Shown here piece after piece: positions 11,800 through 25,400 of a DNA stretch of 64,000 bases. Every line of letters starts with the position of its first letter. The stretch's first letter is position 1. Both the position numbers and the translations under genes were made by a program. The DNA lies in assembly GCA_004794785.1 (NCBI GenBank), contig SJOL01001962.1:217481-281480 (forward strand), in the 5' to 3' direction. The stretch comes from Opisthorchis felineus (Eukaryota; Platyhelminthes; Trematoda; Opisthorchiida; Opisthorchiidae). A model generated the notes under the pieces. That model was not told the DNA's origin and did not search any database. It saw only the letters and a list, made by a program, of their open reading frames with translations.

Positions 11800-14700
11800 A
11801 TATGTTTGAAATATATTATATTCACTCTAGTTATGTGCACAGTTCAGCGGGACAACCATACCGTGTACAATGAATGCTTGACTGCAATCTGATAAGGATT
11901 TGCCTGCCAATCGCCGGGGGCCTACGCATAGTTGTGATAGCATAAACGGTTTGTGCGCAGCCAGACATGCCACTGTAAAAAGGCATAAATCAGAAGGGAT
12001 GATACCTGCGAGTAAACACGTACAGACTTGTTGAGATCCGCCACCCCACCCAAGTATCATCTCACTATTACGAGTATTAGCACTGCATTGAACTTTGAAG
12101 TACTGGCACCATCAGCGAATTCCCTTATGCTGAGGCATAATGCCAAGATTACACTGCTTATCACGAACCAGTTAAATCTGCCTGTACTGGAGAACCACTT
12201 CAGTCGCTATGGATAAACAGACTGTTAACGTTAGGGGCACAGCTTCCATTTTTAGGGAGTAGAGCAGTCACAATGAAGCTTACCCATCTGTGCCTTACAA
12301 ATGATATAGGATGGAAGTGCTGCTGTTTCGGAATTTCGGTTTTGTTCACACAGATTAGTTAGCATGACCAGTAGCTTCATAGGAATACTAGCAATGGTGC
12401 TTCGTTTCGAGTCGCTCACGAAAGGATGTTCAGACATCGATCCATGAAGTCAAGAAAACTGTACATTATGTATTCGAACCCCTTCGCCGGCTGTCGCTAT
12501 TCAATGCCAAATTCCCCAGTGGTCTAAAACAAAATGATCATTTTCTATGCCTACCTGAATCCTGTCTCTGTATCGTAGTTTTGGGCCTCCTCGGCCTCGA
12601 CTGCCATTTTTTAACTATTAACAGGTCAAATTTGGAATGCAATCCAAACGTAACTAGCGTAGCTGGTTGTGAATTTAGCTGCTTCCCATTCAGCACAGTT
12701 TTCCTTCTGAGGAGCATGAGCAATCGTAACCTGATCAGGCGAAGGTACGTGCGTAATTTGCCAGAGATATTGCAGTTGAAGTCCAACGAGTATTCGGGTA
12801 CGACACTAACATACCGTCGATAGCTAAACTCAGTATGAAAGAGCAGCAAAACAACATTCCCGCACACAATCAGCTTTTATGCAATTACGGACGGACAAAA
12901 ATATCTGTCGATGTTTGAGGAAGAAACCCTTTGTCGAGCTTCTGGAGGGTAGTTGGACTGCTATCGAGCTAGTGATCTGAGTAACCTTCTCTTTAACTAT
13001 TATACTCCGTTCACACTAGAATCCGCACTGTTTCTCTAAGGCCATTTCAGCCTAAATGTCCACAGTTAACCGATTTGCCGGTTTCCGAGTCACGATTTTG
13101 ACTGGGGTGAGTGTACGATGGAGATTACGGTCCTGTTGGTTTCCCCTTCCTCCGTATAATAAAACTCTGATAATCTTGCAGCCTCTTGGGGTGTCCCTAG
13201 CTTCTAGTAAATGAATTATAGGGAGAAATTTGTATCCTGGAAACTGTTTGACGTGTCTGAACAGTTTGAAAGGTAATCGGTACGCCGTACTCCGTTTCTC
13301 AGTTTCTCATTGTTGCAAATTTGGAGGATCGTGTATATTTTTCTTTTCTATATTTTTGGACGTTTGATTCATTTGATCCCGTTTGACTTACGGCGGGCTT
13401 TTGAGCAGTGTGGAGAAGTGAGTCTTACACACAGCTAGCGTGTTTTCTAATTTCGTGAGGCTTCAGCCTCAGGGTGACCTGAAGATTCTGGGTTCATAGC
13501 TTTTAGTGACCTAAAGAACATTTCAAAGGCGACAGTCCACCTACAAGAACAAGACCCATCTACTGCGTTTCACCCATCATCAATTATTCAGCTTGTGCCA
13601 TCACCTTAAGGGACTGATGTTTGTGTATTCAAATTCCTCTTGAATCCACAGGGTTAACAAGTCGTCCTTAACTCTACTTGGACCTGTGATCAACCTTTGA
13701 TTAGCTTACAGTGTCATCATCTTAACGTGTTATCTAAGCGATAGTTTTCATTTAAAGGATTCAATAGAAGCTATCCTCCTTTTGAACTGTCCTCAATTTC
13801 ATTAGAGGTCTCGTCGGAACTAATAATGGGAACATTCTCCCATGACCAATAGCTTTCGCAAAATCTGAACAACACCTAGAGCACCTAATATTCTGCCTTG
13901 CCCTGGAAAAATGGAGTAGAAGGAGGAAACTTCTTGGTTTTGCACTGACTTGCAAGTGGAAAAGTGGCACATATAACTTTGCATGCTTTTGGTGGGTCAG
14001 AGTGCCATTGCTCGCCCGGGTGATTACTTTGCAATAACTGGAACATATGGCCACTGTTCACTAGGTTGCTTGCGGATGTGTTGTACCTTATTTGGTGTTG
14101 TGTACTGCAGACGTCTGTCATAGGAAATACGTCTGCATGATTTAAAAGTGCACGCATCCCCGAACCCGCCACCAATGTGGGCGCCTATAGCCGTTTTGTC
14201 GACCAGGGGAAACTGTTTACAGATGCACTTATCCCTCAAGTGGTCGGCATTATCTACCAGATTGAATGGTTCGTTTGTTTATAATCCCAGGTAGGTGGAA
14301 AGAAGTTTGTGAACTGTGCAGTGCCGGTAATGTAATTTAGAACAGAAATGAACGGAGCCTTCATATTCACAGTTCCACTGTTATGACGTGAAAGAACGTC
14401 GTGTGGTGCAATGTGCAGCGGATAGCGAATGCGCGCAAACTTAATCGGAAAATGGAGCTTTTGGTCAGAAAGATAAACAGATAGTTAAAAACAATGGTAA
14501 AAGTCAACTTTCAACCGTAAGCGCGAAAATCGGTCCAAAAAACGACAGAATAAATCGCAATTCAGCTCAGCCCCAAACTACTTCTTACGGGTACTCGGTC
14601 AACGGTTTTAAATAGCCGATGAAATAATGAAATGACGCTCAACTCACAACAGCCCTAAAGACGAGCAGTAATTCGCAATAGGTGATCAAGTAGGAATTGC

Positions 14701-16150
14701 TTTTTTTTCGTGATTAATAACCACAGGTGTTGCGAACCACAAGTATCATTGTACAAAACACTTCCATTTGACTAATCCTATCAATAAAAATTCAGCTAAC
14801 GTAACATTTCACGCAAAATGCCGTACATTTTCGAAGCCATTGTCGTTTCTCACTCTGGAGGTCGTACAAATACTTCCTGCGCTCAAGATTAAGGCCGTCT
14901 CAGTGTTCTGTGAAGGTCATGCCTCTTCGGTAGCATCATAAATACAGGCATGTCGAGTCTCAATTGAATTCTCCGATGGTGAGTTCTTAATTTCTCTGCC
15001 CACCCGAACGGGTTGGGAACAACCGAGGTTGGATACCAAGTTTGCCGTGTATTGGACTGTTGAGCTCTCCTAACTATAAGGCGCCTGGGAAACAGGAACA
15101 TTCTATCGAGGGTTCATCGGAATGATGAGGTTTATCTACATTTTTGCTGCTGAGTTCTCCAAAATGGCTAAGACCAACAGAAATGAGGGCACTCCGATGG
15201 GCAATCAGACACGCTGTATTAAATGACGTCATTATGAGGGAATTACTGTATAGTCGTTTGGGGAGCAGCGCTCCAGGGAGGAGATTCTCACAGCTTTTCG
15301 ACTGCTGAGTATGGAGTACCTTAACCTTTGTTTCAGAGCTTGGGAAAACCGGACCCTTTATGGAAAGGCTTGTTGAAATGCGGTCTGTATGAACGCGAAC
15401 AGATTCAAGGCATGACTTAGACGAAAGCTGGCCATCCACTCTTTTCTAAAGTGTACGACAATACACCACGCACAACAGGCGTTGTTCCAGCAATTTGTCC
15501 GCTATGAATTGGTGGATGACCCCAACGAATCGACGCCAACAATCCACCAATAGCCAAACACTATGTCATGCTTGGAACTAGCTGAGGCCTCACAAAAGTG
15601 CACCCAATTTTATTTTTCAGGTTTTCATCTTTTATGGGACCTGCATTGGAAATCACATTCACTTGCGCGAAAATCGTCTGCGATGTAACTACTATGGGCG
15701 TGTTCCCAATGGTAGATCGACTACTGACTGAGGGATCAACTTTGGATGATCCAGTTTAAATAGCCGAACACATGGAAAATTTCATCTGCGACTAAAATTT
15801 TGGTGGTATCAATCGGACAATTTTCCAGCAGAAGTAATTCACTCACTTTGATCTAGCTCAAAACTTAGACATATTCAAAGACATTTGATTCAACTATATG
15901 TGGTCCACCAACACTAGGTTGGCTTACGGTACAACAAAGGAAATCCGTAATCAATCCGAACTTACACCTGTAATATTGTCGTTCCTACTTGATGGACTTC
16001 AAGTAGCAAAACACTGCTTATTTCGATAGACGTAACGAACTACTCATAAGGGTACCGCGAACTTCTCGACAGCCCACAACCTGTTTCCACCTTCTTGAGG
16101 CTCATCTAGTAGGCACAATTCCAGAGTTTCCGTTACCCTTATGTTCCATT
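11800..16150. other. No recognised gene
   Basis: Open frames of 60-121 codons are present (for example minus-strand 15074-15439 and 13885-14175), some with normal base composition, but no domain or coherent exon structure could be seen. Part may be very old transposon sequence. Confidence 0.3.
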
Positions 16151-16159
16151 TGAATTCAA

Positions 16160-16400
16160 GTTGCACCAAAATTAACAAATACACTCTTTCCACAATAATT
16201 TGGTTTTCATGGAAGACTTAGCTGAATTTCAGTTAAATATCTCGAGTATGACGATCTTCTTCAAGTGAATGTGTTGCAGCGAGCCACCTCATGTTTCACT
16301 TGGTACGATATTCGAGATGTCGAAAAATATTTTATAGACATAAGACAGTGCTCACAAGGTTTCTGAAAACCCTTCGACGGCCCATGACGATAGATTTAGC
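16160..16400 (+). repeat. Dispersed repeat family A, copy 2
   Basis: The blocks are ACAAATACACTCTTTCC, then GACTTAGCTGAATTTCAGTT, then TCTCGAGTATGACGATCTTC, then AAGTGAATGTGTTGCAGCGA, then CCTCATGTTTCACTTGGTAC and GATATTCGAGATGTCG. These align block by block with the copy at 9.8-9.96 kb, and the middle blocks align with the partial copy at 21.9 kb. It encodes no protein that I can recognise. Confidence 0.7.
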
Positions 16401-16449
16401 TGGGATTCAGGTTGGTCCCAAGTGAAACCCAATATGATATGAAAACAAG

Positions 16450-18170
16450 TACGTCATTCCGGTCAAACTAACCCCTCTGAATTTTGAATCTTAGAATCAT
16501 TTAATTTCCTAAGTAATCGTTAGACTAGAGTCTGCAGAAAATTCAGATTGAAATTATTGTATCAGAATCACACTCGTTTTTTTGTTGTACAGGACTGGAT
16601 ACTTTGATGTGCACGGGGCGGCAAGGTCACCTGGATAAACATATGAAAAAATATTTAGCTACAATAAAATAAAAGGTTATAATGTTCACACATGTTAATA
16701 ACATCTGGCTCAAACTAAACACGGTGATGCCCAAGGACGTTTGCTGAACGTCATATTCTAAGTGATCCAGACACATGCTAAAAATAAACGTCACGTGTGT
16801 GCGCTTCCCAACCCGTGAAATAATGGTTGCAATCAGCTTCCATTAGTGCTTTCACAGCCTCTTTGGTGCTAAAAGATTCCATACAATCCTAAAAAAATAA
16901 GTCCATGCATCAAATGTCACTATTATGTTAGAAAGGTCACGCGTTGCTCAAGAAGTGTGTTTCTTGAGGTGTTTCCGAGTTCACCAAAGACAACTATGTA
17001 CAATATACGGTGATGAAGTTGAAATCAAACTTAATTTGTTGTCTCACCAAGATCGGTATTTTACTGGCTGAGGACGAACAACAAACAAACTTATTTGAAA
17101 ACTAGACATGAACTGTCCACCTGCTTGAAAATTGTGAGTATATTGATTGGCTAGTCATCAGCCAACGGGTTTAAGTTAGCTTACTGTTGCCTACAGCAGC
17201 TGTGAAACCAATTGACTATTTCTAAGAAAGATCAGACCATGATATTGATCTCAGACTAATCTTTATGGCTAGTCAAATACCCTTGCTCAGAACAACGGAT
17301 ATGTCGGTGGTTTGGCTGGTAGACACCGTATGATTTTATTCTAGCGCTAGAGGATGCTCAATAATCCAACATGTATTCCTTCAGAGTTAAGCGTTCAGAT
17401 AAAACAAGGTTTAGTTTGCCACCCACTTAATGTGTGGTATGCAACAGGACGCATGTGATGCAAGCCTTCAAGAAATGACAAGTGAAAATTTCTGTGACGT
17501 TTTCATTTTCCAACAATGGTGTATCCCACATACTACCTTCATTTTACGTAAACAGGGCTCTGCGGCGGTTGAGCTGGACGATTTTAACTTTTATTCTAAG
17601 GGATAAAATGTCATTCCGCACAGCATGAATACTCAAATTACTGCAGTGTAACAGTTGGACTAACAGCCACATAACTTAGATCCCAACGGGCCACTGAGCT
17701 CTCACATATATTTAATTGTTCCCATTGTTCACAACAGCATTTGATCGAGCCCCAAAATTATAACGCACGGCCCACTGCAGTAAACGCCAACCATGGGACC
17801 TCTCCTTGGAAAGTAAGTTTAGTTGTCAAAACCATAAGTCAGCACCGAGAATGCATCCCGGAGATGAACTTGGTGTTGAAATGTCCTGGTTACTCACTGA
17901 TAAGCAAAAAGTGATTGTATCAAACAGTGCCGGGGTTCGGTTGTTTTTCGAAAACAACTGCGAATGTTGCAAAGCACTTTGGCCAAACATTTTCTCATTT
18001 TAGGAAAGTTCATTTAATTAAGTTTGACAACTGTGAACCCAGTACATACGTACGGTGGTCCTGGTCGTCACAGATTGTGGAAGCCTGTAGTGTAGAATAG
18101 TTGGAATACTGAGGATTATTTAAAAATCAAGCGAAATAGAACAGTGGACTAGTGATCAAGCACCATCAGT
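16450..18170. other. No recognised gene
   Basis: AT-rich sequence with short open frames only (17806-18003 and 17915-18100 plus). No domain, RNA gene or repeat copy was identified. Confidence 0.3.
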
Positions 18171-18339
18171 GGTGCTAAATCATCTTGTCAGTGATCACCT
18201 CGGACCATTACTGTGGCGAGTCTTTGATACTCCAGGCTTGCTGACGACATGTATCGGTGCAGTCGAGACTCCATGTTATTTAGTTCATGTTCCGTATTCT
18301 GATCACTAGCAGTCTACCTTGTGGCCTCAGCAACTAGGC

Positions 18340-19250
18340 CGCGGTGAGCCAATCAAGCGTCTGGCGTGAAGTACACATGGCAGATCCAGTGCAATTTGTG
18401 CAGCTGAATGAACTCACCGAGTGGACAAGTGGCCGAAATCCCATTTTGGCATTCCAGCACTGCAGGTTAAATGTTCCCGTGATACACGTGCAGCGATTTG
18501 AAGACACCGACGTTCAAATACAGGCAATCTTTCTTGTCTTCGGAACTCAGACAACAGGGTTCACAGCTATGAAGCGACACTAGACGCGCTGTCTTGCTGC
18601 AGACCCTATTTTTCACTAACTGACTATCACGTGGATTTCAGAGGTGCCTGAGCTAAAAAAACAGAACGGGGTTTTTGAATTTTAACACCATTTCGTTTTC
18701 AGTGCTGTCATCCGACGTGATACAACGGCACGGACAGGTAAATTTGCCCACTATTTTCAGTGGTTCTGCTTCCATGGACGGCTCTGGTGATCTACTCATC
18801 CAGATTTGTCAGGGCACTTTGAACTTCGACGGTGCAGAGCGCATATCAGACCCCATGGTAACACTATTTAGATTATGTGGTGTATTTTGCGTCTGAATGG
18901 AAGCTCAACCAAGTAGCGTAATATCGTCTGCATAATCCAAGTTTTTAAGGTCTTCTTCAGGGAAAAACTCAGCGCTAAAGGACATACCGAACGTTACCTC
19001 TAAAATCTAATCTGGATATGGAGTTAAGGAGGAAAGGTGAGAAAAGTCAGCCTTGACTGACACCATTCTGACGATGAAATCAGGAGAATAATTTCCACAG
19101 GCTCACGCGCGTCTATAGGTTTTGAAGTACAAAATGTTCAACACACATTTGAAGTAAAGGTATCGGCAAAAAGCAGCACAATCAACTAAGTAGAATGCTT
19201 CTTTCAGACTTAATAATACGAAGAATGGCCTCCTACATGTTTAGCCATGT
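18340..19250 (-). pseudogene. Reverse transcriptase and C-terminal remnant of LINE copy 2
   Basis: LKEAFYLVDCAAF at about 19.2 kb corresponds to catalytic block A (FLD-KAAFDSVDR), with its aspartate lost. NLDYADDITLLG, whose YADD codons lie at 18923-18934, is block C and is intact. Further on come APSKFKVP*QIWMS, SMEAEPLKIVGKF, LPVFERRCLQIAARVSREHL (the VFDHRCLR-IARI-WEHR motif) and GEFIQLHKLHWICHVYF (the GEVV-LH-LRWLGHVLRM motif). Premature stops and frameshifts separate them. Confidence 0.8.
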
Positions 19251-19979
19251 TCGATTTGTCAGGTAAGTTGGTGGCAGTGCATCCATGATCTGGATGTGGT
19301 CTTGTTTGGTCTTGTTAACTGTCTTTGTCGAATGCTTATGAGCGTAAGTAGATAGCTGTGGGCAAGTTAGAAACTGTGGGGACAAAACTCCCATTCTGGT
19401 GATTGTCACAATGAGCGCTTACACCTTTTCCGAAGACCACAGCGACATCAGCTGTGTACCTTTCCACCGAACTTCGTTGCTTCGCTTTAGAAGTCCGAAT
19501 AGATCTTCTATTGGGATCAAAAACCTCACGTCCAGCTGTAAACCTCTTGGTGCGTAAATTGTTATTCTGGGTGTATGAGGCCAGCTAAATGATTCTCAAA
19601 ATTTTCGTCTACCAAAGCGAGCGAGGAGGCTTATAACAGAATTTTGTACAGCTTTTGTCCAAACTGACTTTGCTGATTGGCGTCTTTCTTGATCCGGCTT
19701 TGTGGACAAATTAGGAAACAATTTTGAATATTTCTAATAGCTGCCGGCTTTTCAGTTTTTAGGCTTTTATTGGCGACCACTCTTTTGGTCAGTTTTGAGA
19801 GTATGGGTGATACGTCATCTCAGAGATCCCTGTAAATCCTATTGTGTTCCCGCTGAGATTACTTCTCTACCGCAATGAGAGACATACGCGTATGTGAAAT
19901 CACACTTGAATTGGGCTTCGGCCTCGTCTTTGGAGGTACATAGTCAAACGCCACCGTGGGATTTCAAACAAGTCTTCAT

Positions 19980-20990
19980 CTGACCAACCGGTTTATTTCA
20001 TGTTCTTGAGTTGTGTAGACAGCTGCGACTGATGGACTACTTCGATGACTGAATCTAGCATGAAGTGGGTTTCATAGCGATTGATGTCCTTCCTAGCTTC
20101 CTAAATCTGGTTGCAGTGAGGGCACGAACCATGACGTGATCTGACACCATACTGTTGTTCTAACAGGAGCAGATGTCTTGAAACGTAAGATTGCCATCTA
20201 TGGCTGATTGTGATGTGGTCAGTCTGAGATTCTGATTGGCTACGATTTGGCGGGAGTCAGGTGACGAGATGCTCACGTTTGTGTTGAAAGTCTGCGTCCG
20301 TAGCCAATGGACGGTAATGAGCCCACAGTTCCATAAAGCGATCGCCGTTGTCGGTTTTGAGTGCATCTAAATAAATCTTCTGGAACAAGTCTTCCAACTG
20401 AGTGTTCAATACGCCAGCCAGAATAGTGATGTCAGTGCATCCTACAGTCATTAGGCGTCTCGAAATGTTCCCATCAAATCGTCTTTGACAGTGCCAGTGC
20501 TGCGGTTGGTTGAAAGATTTGTAGAAATGAAGGATAGATTCCGGATTTGAGCCCATCTTTTTTGAATTCCATCCAACCCTGCCAGTCCGCCTACACACAG
20601 TTCACTGTTCACATCAGTCCAGTTGGACAGAGTGTCTTCGACTCTTGAAAGCAACGCAATACCCACACCACTGAAACCCCGGAGGGCCGCTTCTGGGCCA
20701 CCTGACAGCCGGCAAGTAAATCGTGAATAAACTGAGGTGCCTTAGGCCGGGTTCAGTTGGACTACCTTAGCAAGATCTTGTGTGCGTGCTTCGGAGACAC
20801 AGCTCACATTGATTTTAGGGTAAAGGGTATGACTAAGGGAGGTTTTCTGATCTGCCCGACAAAGTTACGGGCATTACCAGAATTCCTGATTTTATCTTCG
20901 GCTTTGTTTACTTTGGGAGGAGGGCTAGGAATCAGTCCTGATTTCATAGATGCGGTTGTGTTTTCATAGGCGGTAGTAAGAGTTGAAGCT
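19980..20990 (-). pseudogene. APE-type endonuclease remnant of LINE copy 2
   Basis: In order, the minus strand encodes NVSCVSEARTQDLAKVVQLN (the CCVSETRIQD motif), RLSGGPEAALRGFSGVGIAL, TDITILAGVLNTQ (the GDMN motif, with the D-x-N catalytic pair lost), LKTDNGDRFMELWAHYRPLA, then ADFQHKREHLVT, QTDHITISHRWQS (the QIDHIAISYRWRG motif) and SDHVMVRALTATRF (the SDH motif). Several frame changes link these pieces. The replaced metal-binding residues show that it would not cut DNA. Confidence 0.8.
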
Positions 20991-21019
20991 GATAAATTAG
21001 GGTGACTGGCCGCCACTCC

Positions 21020-21900
21020 AAGCTGCGTGGGTAGGCTTTATTTTTCGACTGCCCATTTTTAGGAAGAGGGCTTGTTTGAAACTCAAAAGTCCAACCGAGT
21101 CAGTAGGGAAAGTTAGTGTTTCATTCCGGGGCCCTCACCGTGTCCTCTGACTCAAAAGTCTAGCAGGCGAGGTAACACGCATTAAGATGTTCTCTGGGAA
21201 CATAGCTGGAGCCAGTGGTTCAACATTCTGACCCGCACAGTCCGAGGACACATGGAGAAATTACAACTGCCTGACTCCTATTGCGGCTGCGCGCAGCAGC
21301 TGCCTTGTGATTAGCACCGGAGTATTCGGCTTAAAAATACTTCGACCGTATTGACTAATGCACCGGCGGTCTCGATCACCAATTGGACGATGGAGCTATG
21401 CAGATTTAGGGCAGATCTTTTCTACCACCACCACCACTATGGCCCTCTATTGAGCAGACGAATTCGGATGCCTCCGTTAGCTGTGTTGTCAAAGTTTCAT
21501 CCATTTGGGTTGAACTTTTCCCACCAGTGGTTGGGCGAATTGTTTCATATCCAAGATTAGATATTCAGGTTAATCACTGTGGGTAAGACACATGGTCTAG
21601 GAATCAGTACTCATTCGAGTGTTCTGGCATAAGTTATATTTACCTGATCCAGTATGCAAAATGTTTACCCCGATTATCGTGTTGTGATTTTTCAATTTAT
21701 CCACAAGAATGGATCTAAGTTTTCAAATATGACCGCTCTGTCCGAGAACAGAACTCGATCTATTTTGGTTTATGTGGAACTGCTCAAAGGGTTGATACAA
21801 TTCTTACGCACATCAGTACAGGTTCTCTTTTTTAAAACACACCCGGTAGATCTAGCCCTAAAATATTTGCGCTTGAATATCGACTTGGACATGTGCGAAT
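21020..21900. other. Probable LINE 5' flank, then sequence without a recognised gene
   Basis: The GC-richer part up to about 21.3 kb is likely the 5' untranslated part of the minus-strand LINE copy 2. A 91-codon plus-strand frame at 21654-21929 has no recognised motif. Confidence 0.3.
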
Positions 21901-21924
21901 ATAAGCACTTATTTTTTAATTCAA

Positions 21925-22015
21925 AATGATGTTAATTTAGCTGAATATTAGGTTAATTTCTCGTTTATAGTCTTCTTCAAATGAGTGTGCTTCATTATGC
22001 ATACCCAGTTCAGTT
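21925..22015 (+). repeat. Dispersed repeat family A, partial copy 3
   Basis: TTTAGCTGAATATTAGGTTA, then ATTTCTCGTTTATAGTCTTC and TTCAAATGAGTGTGCTTC follow the same order as TTAGCTGAATTTCAGTTAAA, TCTCGAGTATGACGATCTTC and TTCAAGTGAATGTGTTGC in copy 2 at 16.2 kb. It is diverged and short. Confidence 0.5.
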
Positions 22016-22354
22016 GTCAAGATATACAAATTAGTGACATTTTTATGTAACACAACCGAGAGGTGGATGAAGCCGTATATATGCAGGACATTTAGTTGAA
22101 AAGGACAAGATAAGTCTAGTTCGTGTGAAGGGCTGCTTTTTCCTGTCTGTCACTTTCAGGCAGGTAGGGTTACGTGTAAAATACGTACACTTATGTTGGC
22201 ACGAACAATTGGTTACAAACACTGATAACCGGAGGGGAGTGAGACTGACAGATTTCAGGGTGCGATATTCGGGAAACTTCTTGAGAAATCGGAAGTGGCC
22301 CGACAGATTAGGTCAAAGGAAGGTCAGCAATAGCGAAACATAGAAAGTATTTCG

Positions 22355-22470
22355 CCAGATACTCCCATTTGCATACAAATTAAGTTTCGACCGAATCCAG
22401 CATGAACTGAATCCAGGCGAATATCTTGTTTGTAATGTCAAAGAATTTTCAGTAACGTGTTACGTCCACA
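22355..22470 (+). repeat. Dispersed repeat family A, partial copy 4
   Basis: The segment ATACTCCCATTTGCATACAA (from 22360) followed by AAGTTTCGACCG is a diverged form of AATACACTCATTTGCATATC and TTTGTTTCGACC in copy 1. The following bases keep a GAATCC block but drift after that. Confidence 0.45.
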
Positions 22471-22499
22471 GTGTGTTTGTTTTTTTGCTTCTTCCACAA

Positions 22500-25400
22500 T
22501 TTTTCCGTACTAGGTTAAAAAATGAGACATGAGATGAAGTGAAAAACTGTTTCGGAACCATGACACTTCTGGGAGTCACTTGCAAATCAAGCCAGGCTTC
22601 TTCGTTTTGACTGAACGATGGGATAGCAAACTTACAGAAAATAAAGGAGGTTTTGAATCCATTATTGTGTGAAAAGGTTTAAATCCGGATTTAGGAGGAG
22701 CTGACTCGGTAATTTGATGCATAGTGACGAAAAGTGCAAGCACTATCATAAAGCAGTCAGTTTCGGATGCTCATTGTCTACTTCCCTAGGTTGTACTTCT
22801 CGAGAGAGCTGTTCTACTCCTGATGGTCTAGGAGATAGTCTTGGGGTCACAGTTGCACTTTGTTTTAAATATAACGATATTGGAACACTCCCTGCTTCTG
22901 ACATACTTTGCTTTCTAGAGTATGTGGCTTTAGTGGAACTATATGGTGGGTCACCTCTACAAGCCTGAAACATTTCTGCGAACCTCTTGATGGAGGTACA
23001 CTGAGACGTGCATTTTGCACGGTACCCATACTAATAGTCGAATAGTACAGTACCTGAAGTGACTGAAAGATAATAACACGCATGTTGTTACTAGATTTCT
23101 GGTAGCTTTTATTCATTTTCCAAATCTCTTCACGAAAAGCTTCTGTGTGGATTAATCATATGACGTTGTTAGTAATCCGATGAGGTTAATTTTGACCCCT
23201 TTAGTACAGATCGCAAAATTAATGAAATTATAAAGAAATAAAAAAATCTCTACTTGTGCATGGACTTGAAGGTTATCAAAAAAATATCTTCCGTGTGGTA
23301 TCTTTGATATTCATGGAACCTTTGTCTGCAAAACACGGATCAAACCAAGATTAACTAAACTGGGGCAAAAGCTAGATAGTACTTGACTGGCAAGGAGAAT
23401 TTAGTGGGCGCGAGAAAAGTTTTCCGCCTACAACTTCCGTGCTTGTGACTATGTTAGGGGTTATGTAGGCACAGACGAAAGTTGCGGAGAATTGATGGAC
23501 TACAACTTACAAACTTGACGGCTCAAATTGGTTGTCGACCTGTATATCTGGTCACTTCCCCTAAACGCTCTTAATTGCTACAACAGGAGGACCTTTTGGA
23601 GTACCATTAGCTGCTGACACTCAGTTTGCTGTCTGCAGACAGTGAGTTGATATTTTGGGTTCTTATTATATACAACCACAAATTCACTAGGGGCAAACAC
23701 ACAACACTTGTCTGAATTGGGCTTATATCATTGCTTATCGTCTTCTCTAATCCAAATGCTCTAATCACTCAGGTCGAAGATGATAGCAAATCCTGTAATC
23801 GACTGGCCCCGTTCTGAGCAGACTTTACTCATAACGACCGTGACATCTGGCACATTCTGTTCTCTTAGTTGAGTTTTGTTGAGCTTTCGATTTATTCTCC
23901 TTGATACAAGTGAAGGCAGAAAGTTGGATTTTAGACACCAGACCAAAATGTGACGTTTTTGACCAGTGTGAACTTGAGGTTATTGTACTGTACTGAACAC
24001 TTAAGTGAAGATTGTTTTACTCGTTGTTCGTAGGCACGGCGTGTCAGGAAGTCACTTAAGGACTATCTCATCGTTGAAAAACTGTGTGGCTCAATACCGG
24101 CAGAGTAATTGACAAACAAAAACCAATGGCCGAAGTCGGCCTCCCAGTAGTTAGATTATGCTATACAAGAACATTTATGTTTATGGCGTAATGGATATGT
24201 CAAGAATTTGTGCACTGACTTTATGCTAAGAACAATTTTCTTCTCTTGATTGAAAAAAATCTAAGCCAACCCAATCAATTGGCTTGTGGGAAAATGGCAT
24301 GGCGAATGACCAGAACCAGAGAAACCTTCCTGAACTGATGACGCTGCGTGAAAAGTATCAACGCTGTAAACTACTAAGATATTCTTTCCTCGATGTGCTT
24401 CTTCGTTTTATCTGTTGCCGACTAATGCAGATGGTCATATGAACACTGTGGAACAGTCAGATGTTTTATTCTGAATAGTCAGCGATCCACGCGCAGTACC
24501 TGATAATTGCTAAGTCATTGTAAGATGTTGAAGCTAAACGTATAAGTGGTCGACAGGCCAAGAATCATGCTGAAGCTCAAGTCCATTAACTTAAATTAAT
24601 GACCGGCTGACGTGTAGACAATAGGTGACTGTTGCAATCTATTAATTAAACGTTGATGTGTCTGAGACTCCTACTTCAGCCTTTTGAGTCACCCAAGTTT
24701 AAGGGTGCCCTTGTGACTGAAGTTTTCGAGATCTGGCCTTATATTTGCCTATTTTCTTTTCTGTAGGAGACATTGTTGGAATCTTAAACAGGCTGTATTT
24801 CGGAAGGTACCTTTTCAAATGTAAATGCTTCATATTTTCTTATGAAATCAAAGACCCGTTTTATCCCATTTGAGGAAACTTGGCTCGCAGTGGGTGGTGG
24901 GAATTCATTCGGGTCACAATGATTGTTCCAATGTAGATAACAGTACTAATAAGCCCTTTTAAGCAAGAAACAAAATGAGACCTACTGAAATGGAGAAAGC
25001 CGGTTTGGCTATTGGTGTGGTGAAAAGCGCAGACGAATGGTGCAGAAGATATGTTCATTACAGCACTGGATTCTTGTCATTGTTTTTGTGAACGGGCAAC
25101 TCAGACGGACTGAATGAGAATGATTGTAATATTTTTCTATGCATAATGTTCTATGCTTCAATTCCTAATATCCCTCTTACCAGCAGATAGCAGATGTTTG
25201 TAGAATAAGTGGATTTCCAAAATTCCCGAAATGTATGAGATAGATGAAGCACGTGAAGTGGAACAGCCGGTTTGCTGATAAGGTTTGTTTGACCACCATA
25301 TGTTCTCAACGAGTAAATTGATAGATCGTGGAATTTTGCACTGCACCTGCACCTGCATCATTTAAGAATTCCGAACATTCAAGTTTTTTCATGATATTGG

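Larger units (their letters stand above)
18180..21016 (-). mobile_element. Degenerate RTE/CR1-like LINE, copy 2 (near complete)
   Basis: Read on the minus strand, this is the most complete LINE in the window. It has an endonuclease at about 20.95-19.98 kb, reverse transcriptase at about 19.2-18.9 kb with an intact YADD, and the C-terminal region at about 18.9-18.2 kb. Stops and frameshifts break every domain. Its endonuclease translation aligns with copy 1 (GVGIAL--R-E--L--WT-V here against VLSH*AEPSLLDERPVDSRL there), and its C-terminus aligns with copy 3 at 46.9-48.1 kb. The 5' UTR probably reaches further, to about 21.3 kb. The element must once have moved by target-primed reverse transcription and is now immobile. 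Confidence 0.85.

Noticed and set aside
12440..12560. Possible tRNA or SINE fragment on the minus strand (GGGGTTCGAATAC)
   Set aside because: A B-box-like sequence is present, but no A box at the right spacing and no acceptor stem could be formed.
12609..12626. Shared AGGTCAAATTTGGA with 5406-5419 as a repeat pair
   Set aside because: Only 14 bases match, and the flanks differ; in a window of this size this is expected by chance.
24335..24360. CTGATGACGCTGCGTGAAAA, another hammerhead-like core
   Set aside because: Both conserved boxes occur, but the space between them cannot form a stem with a usable loop, and the flanks do not pair.
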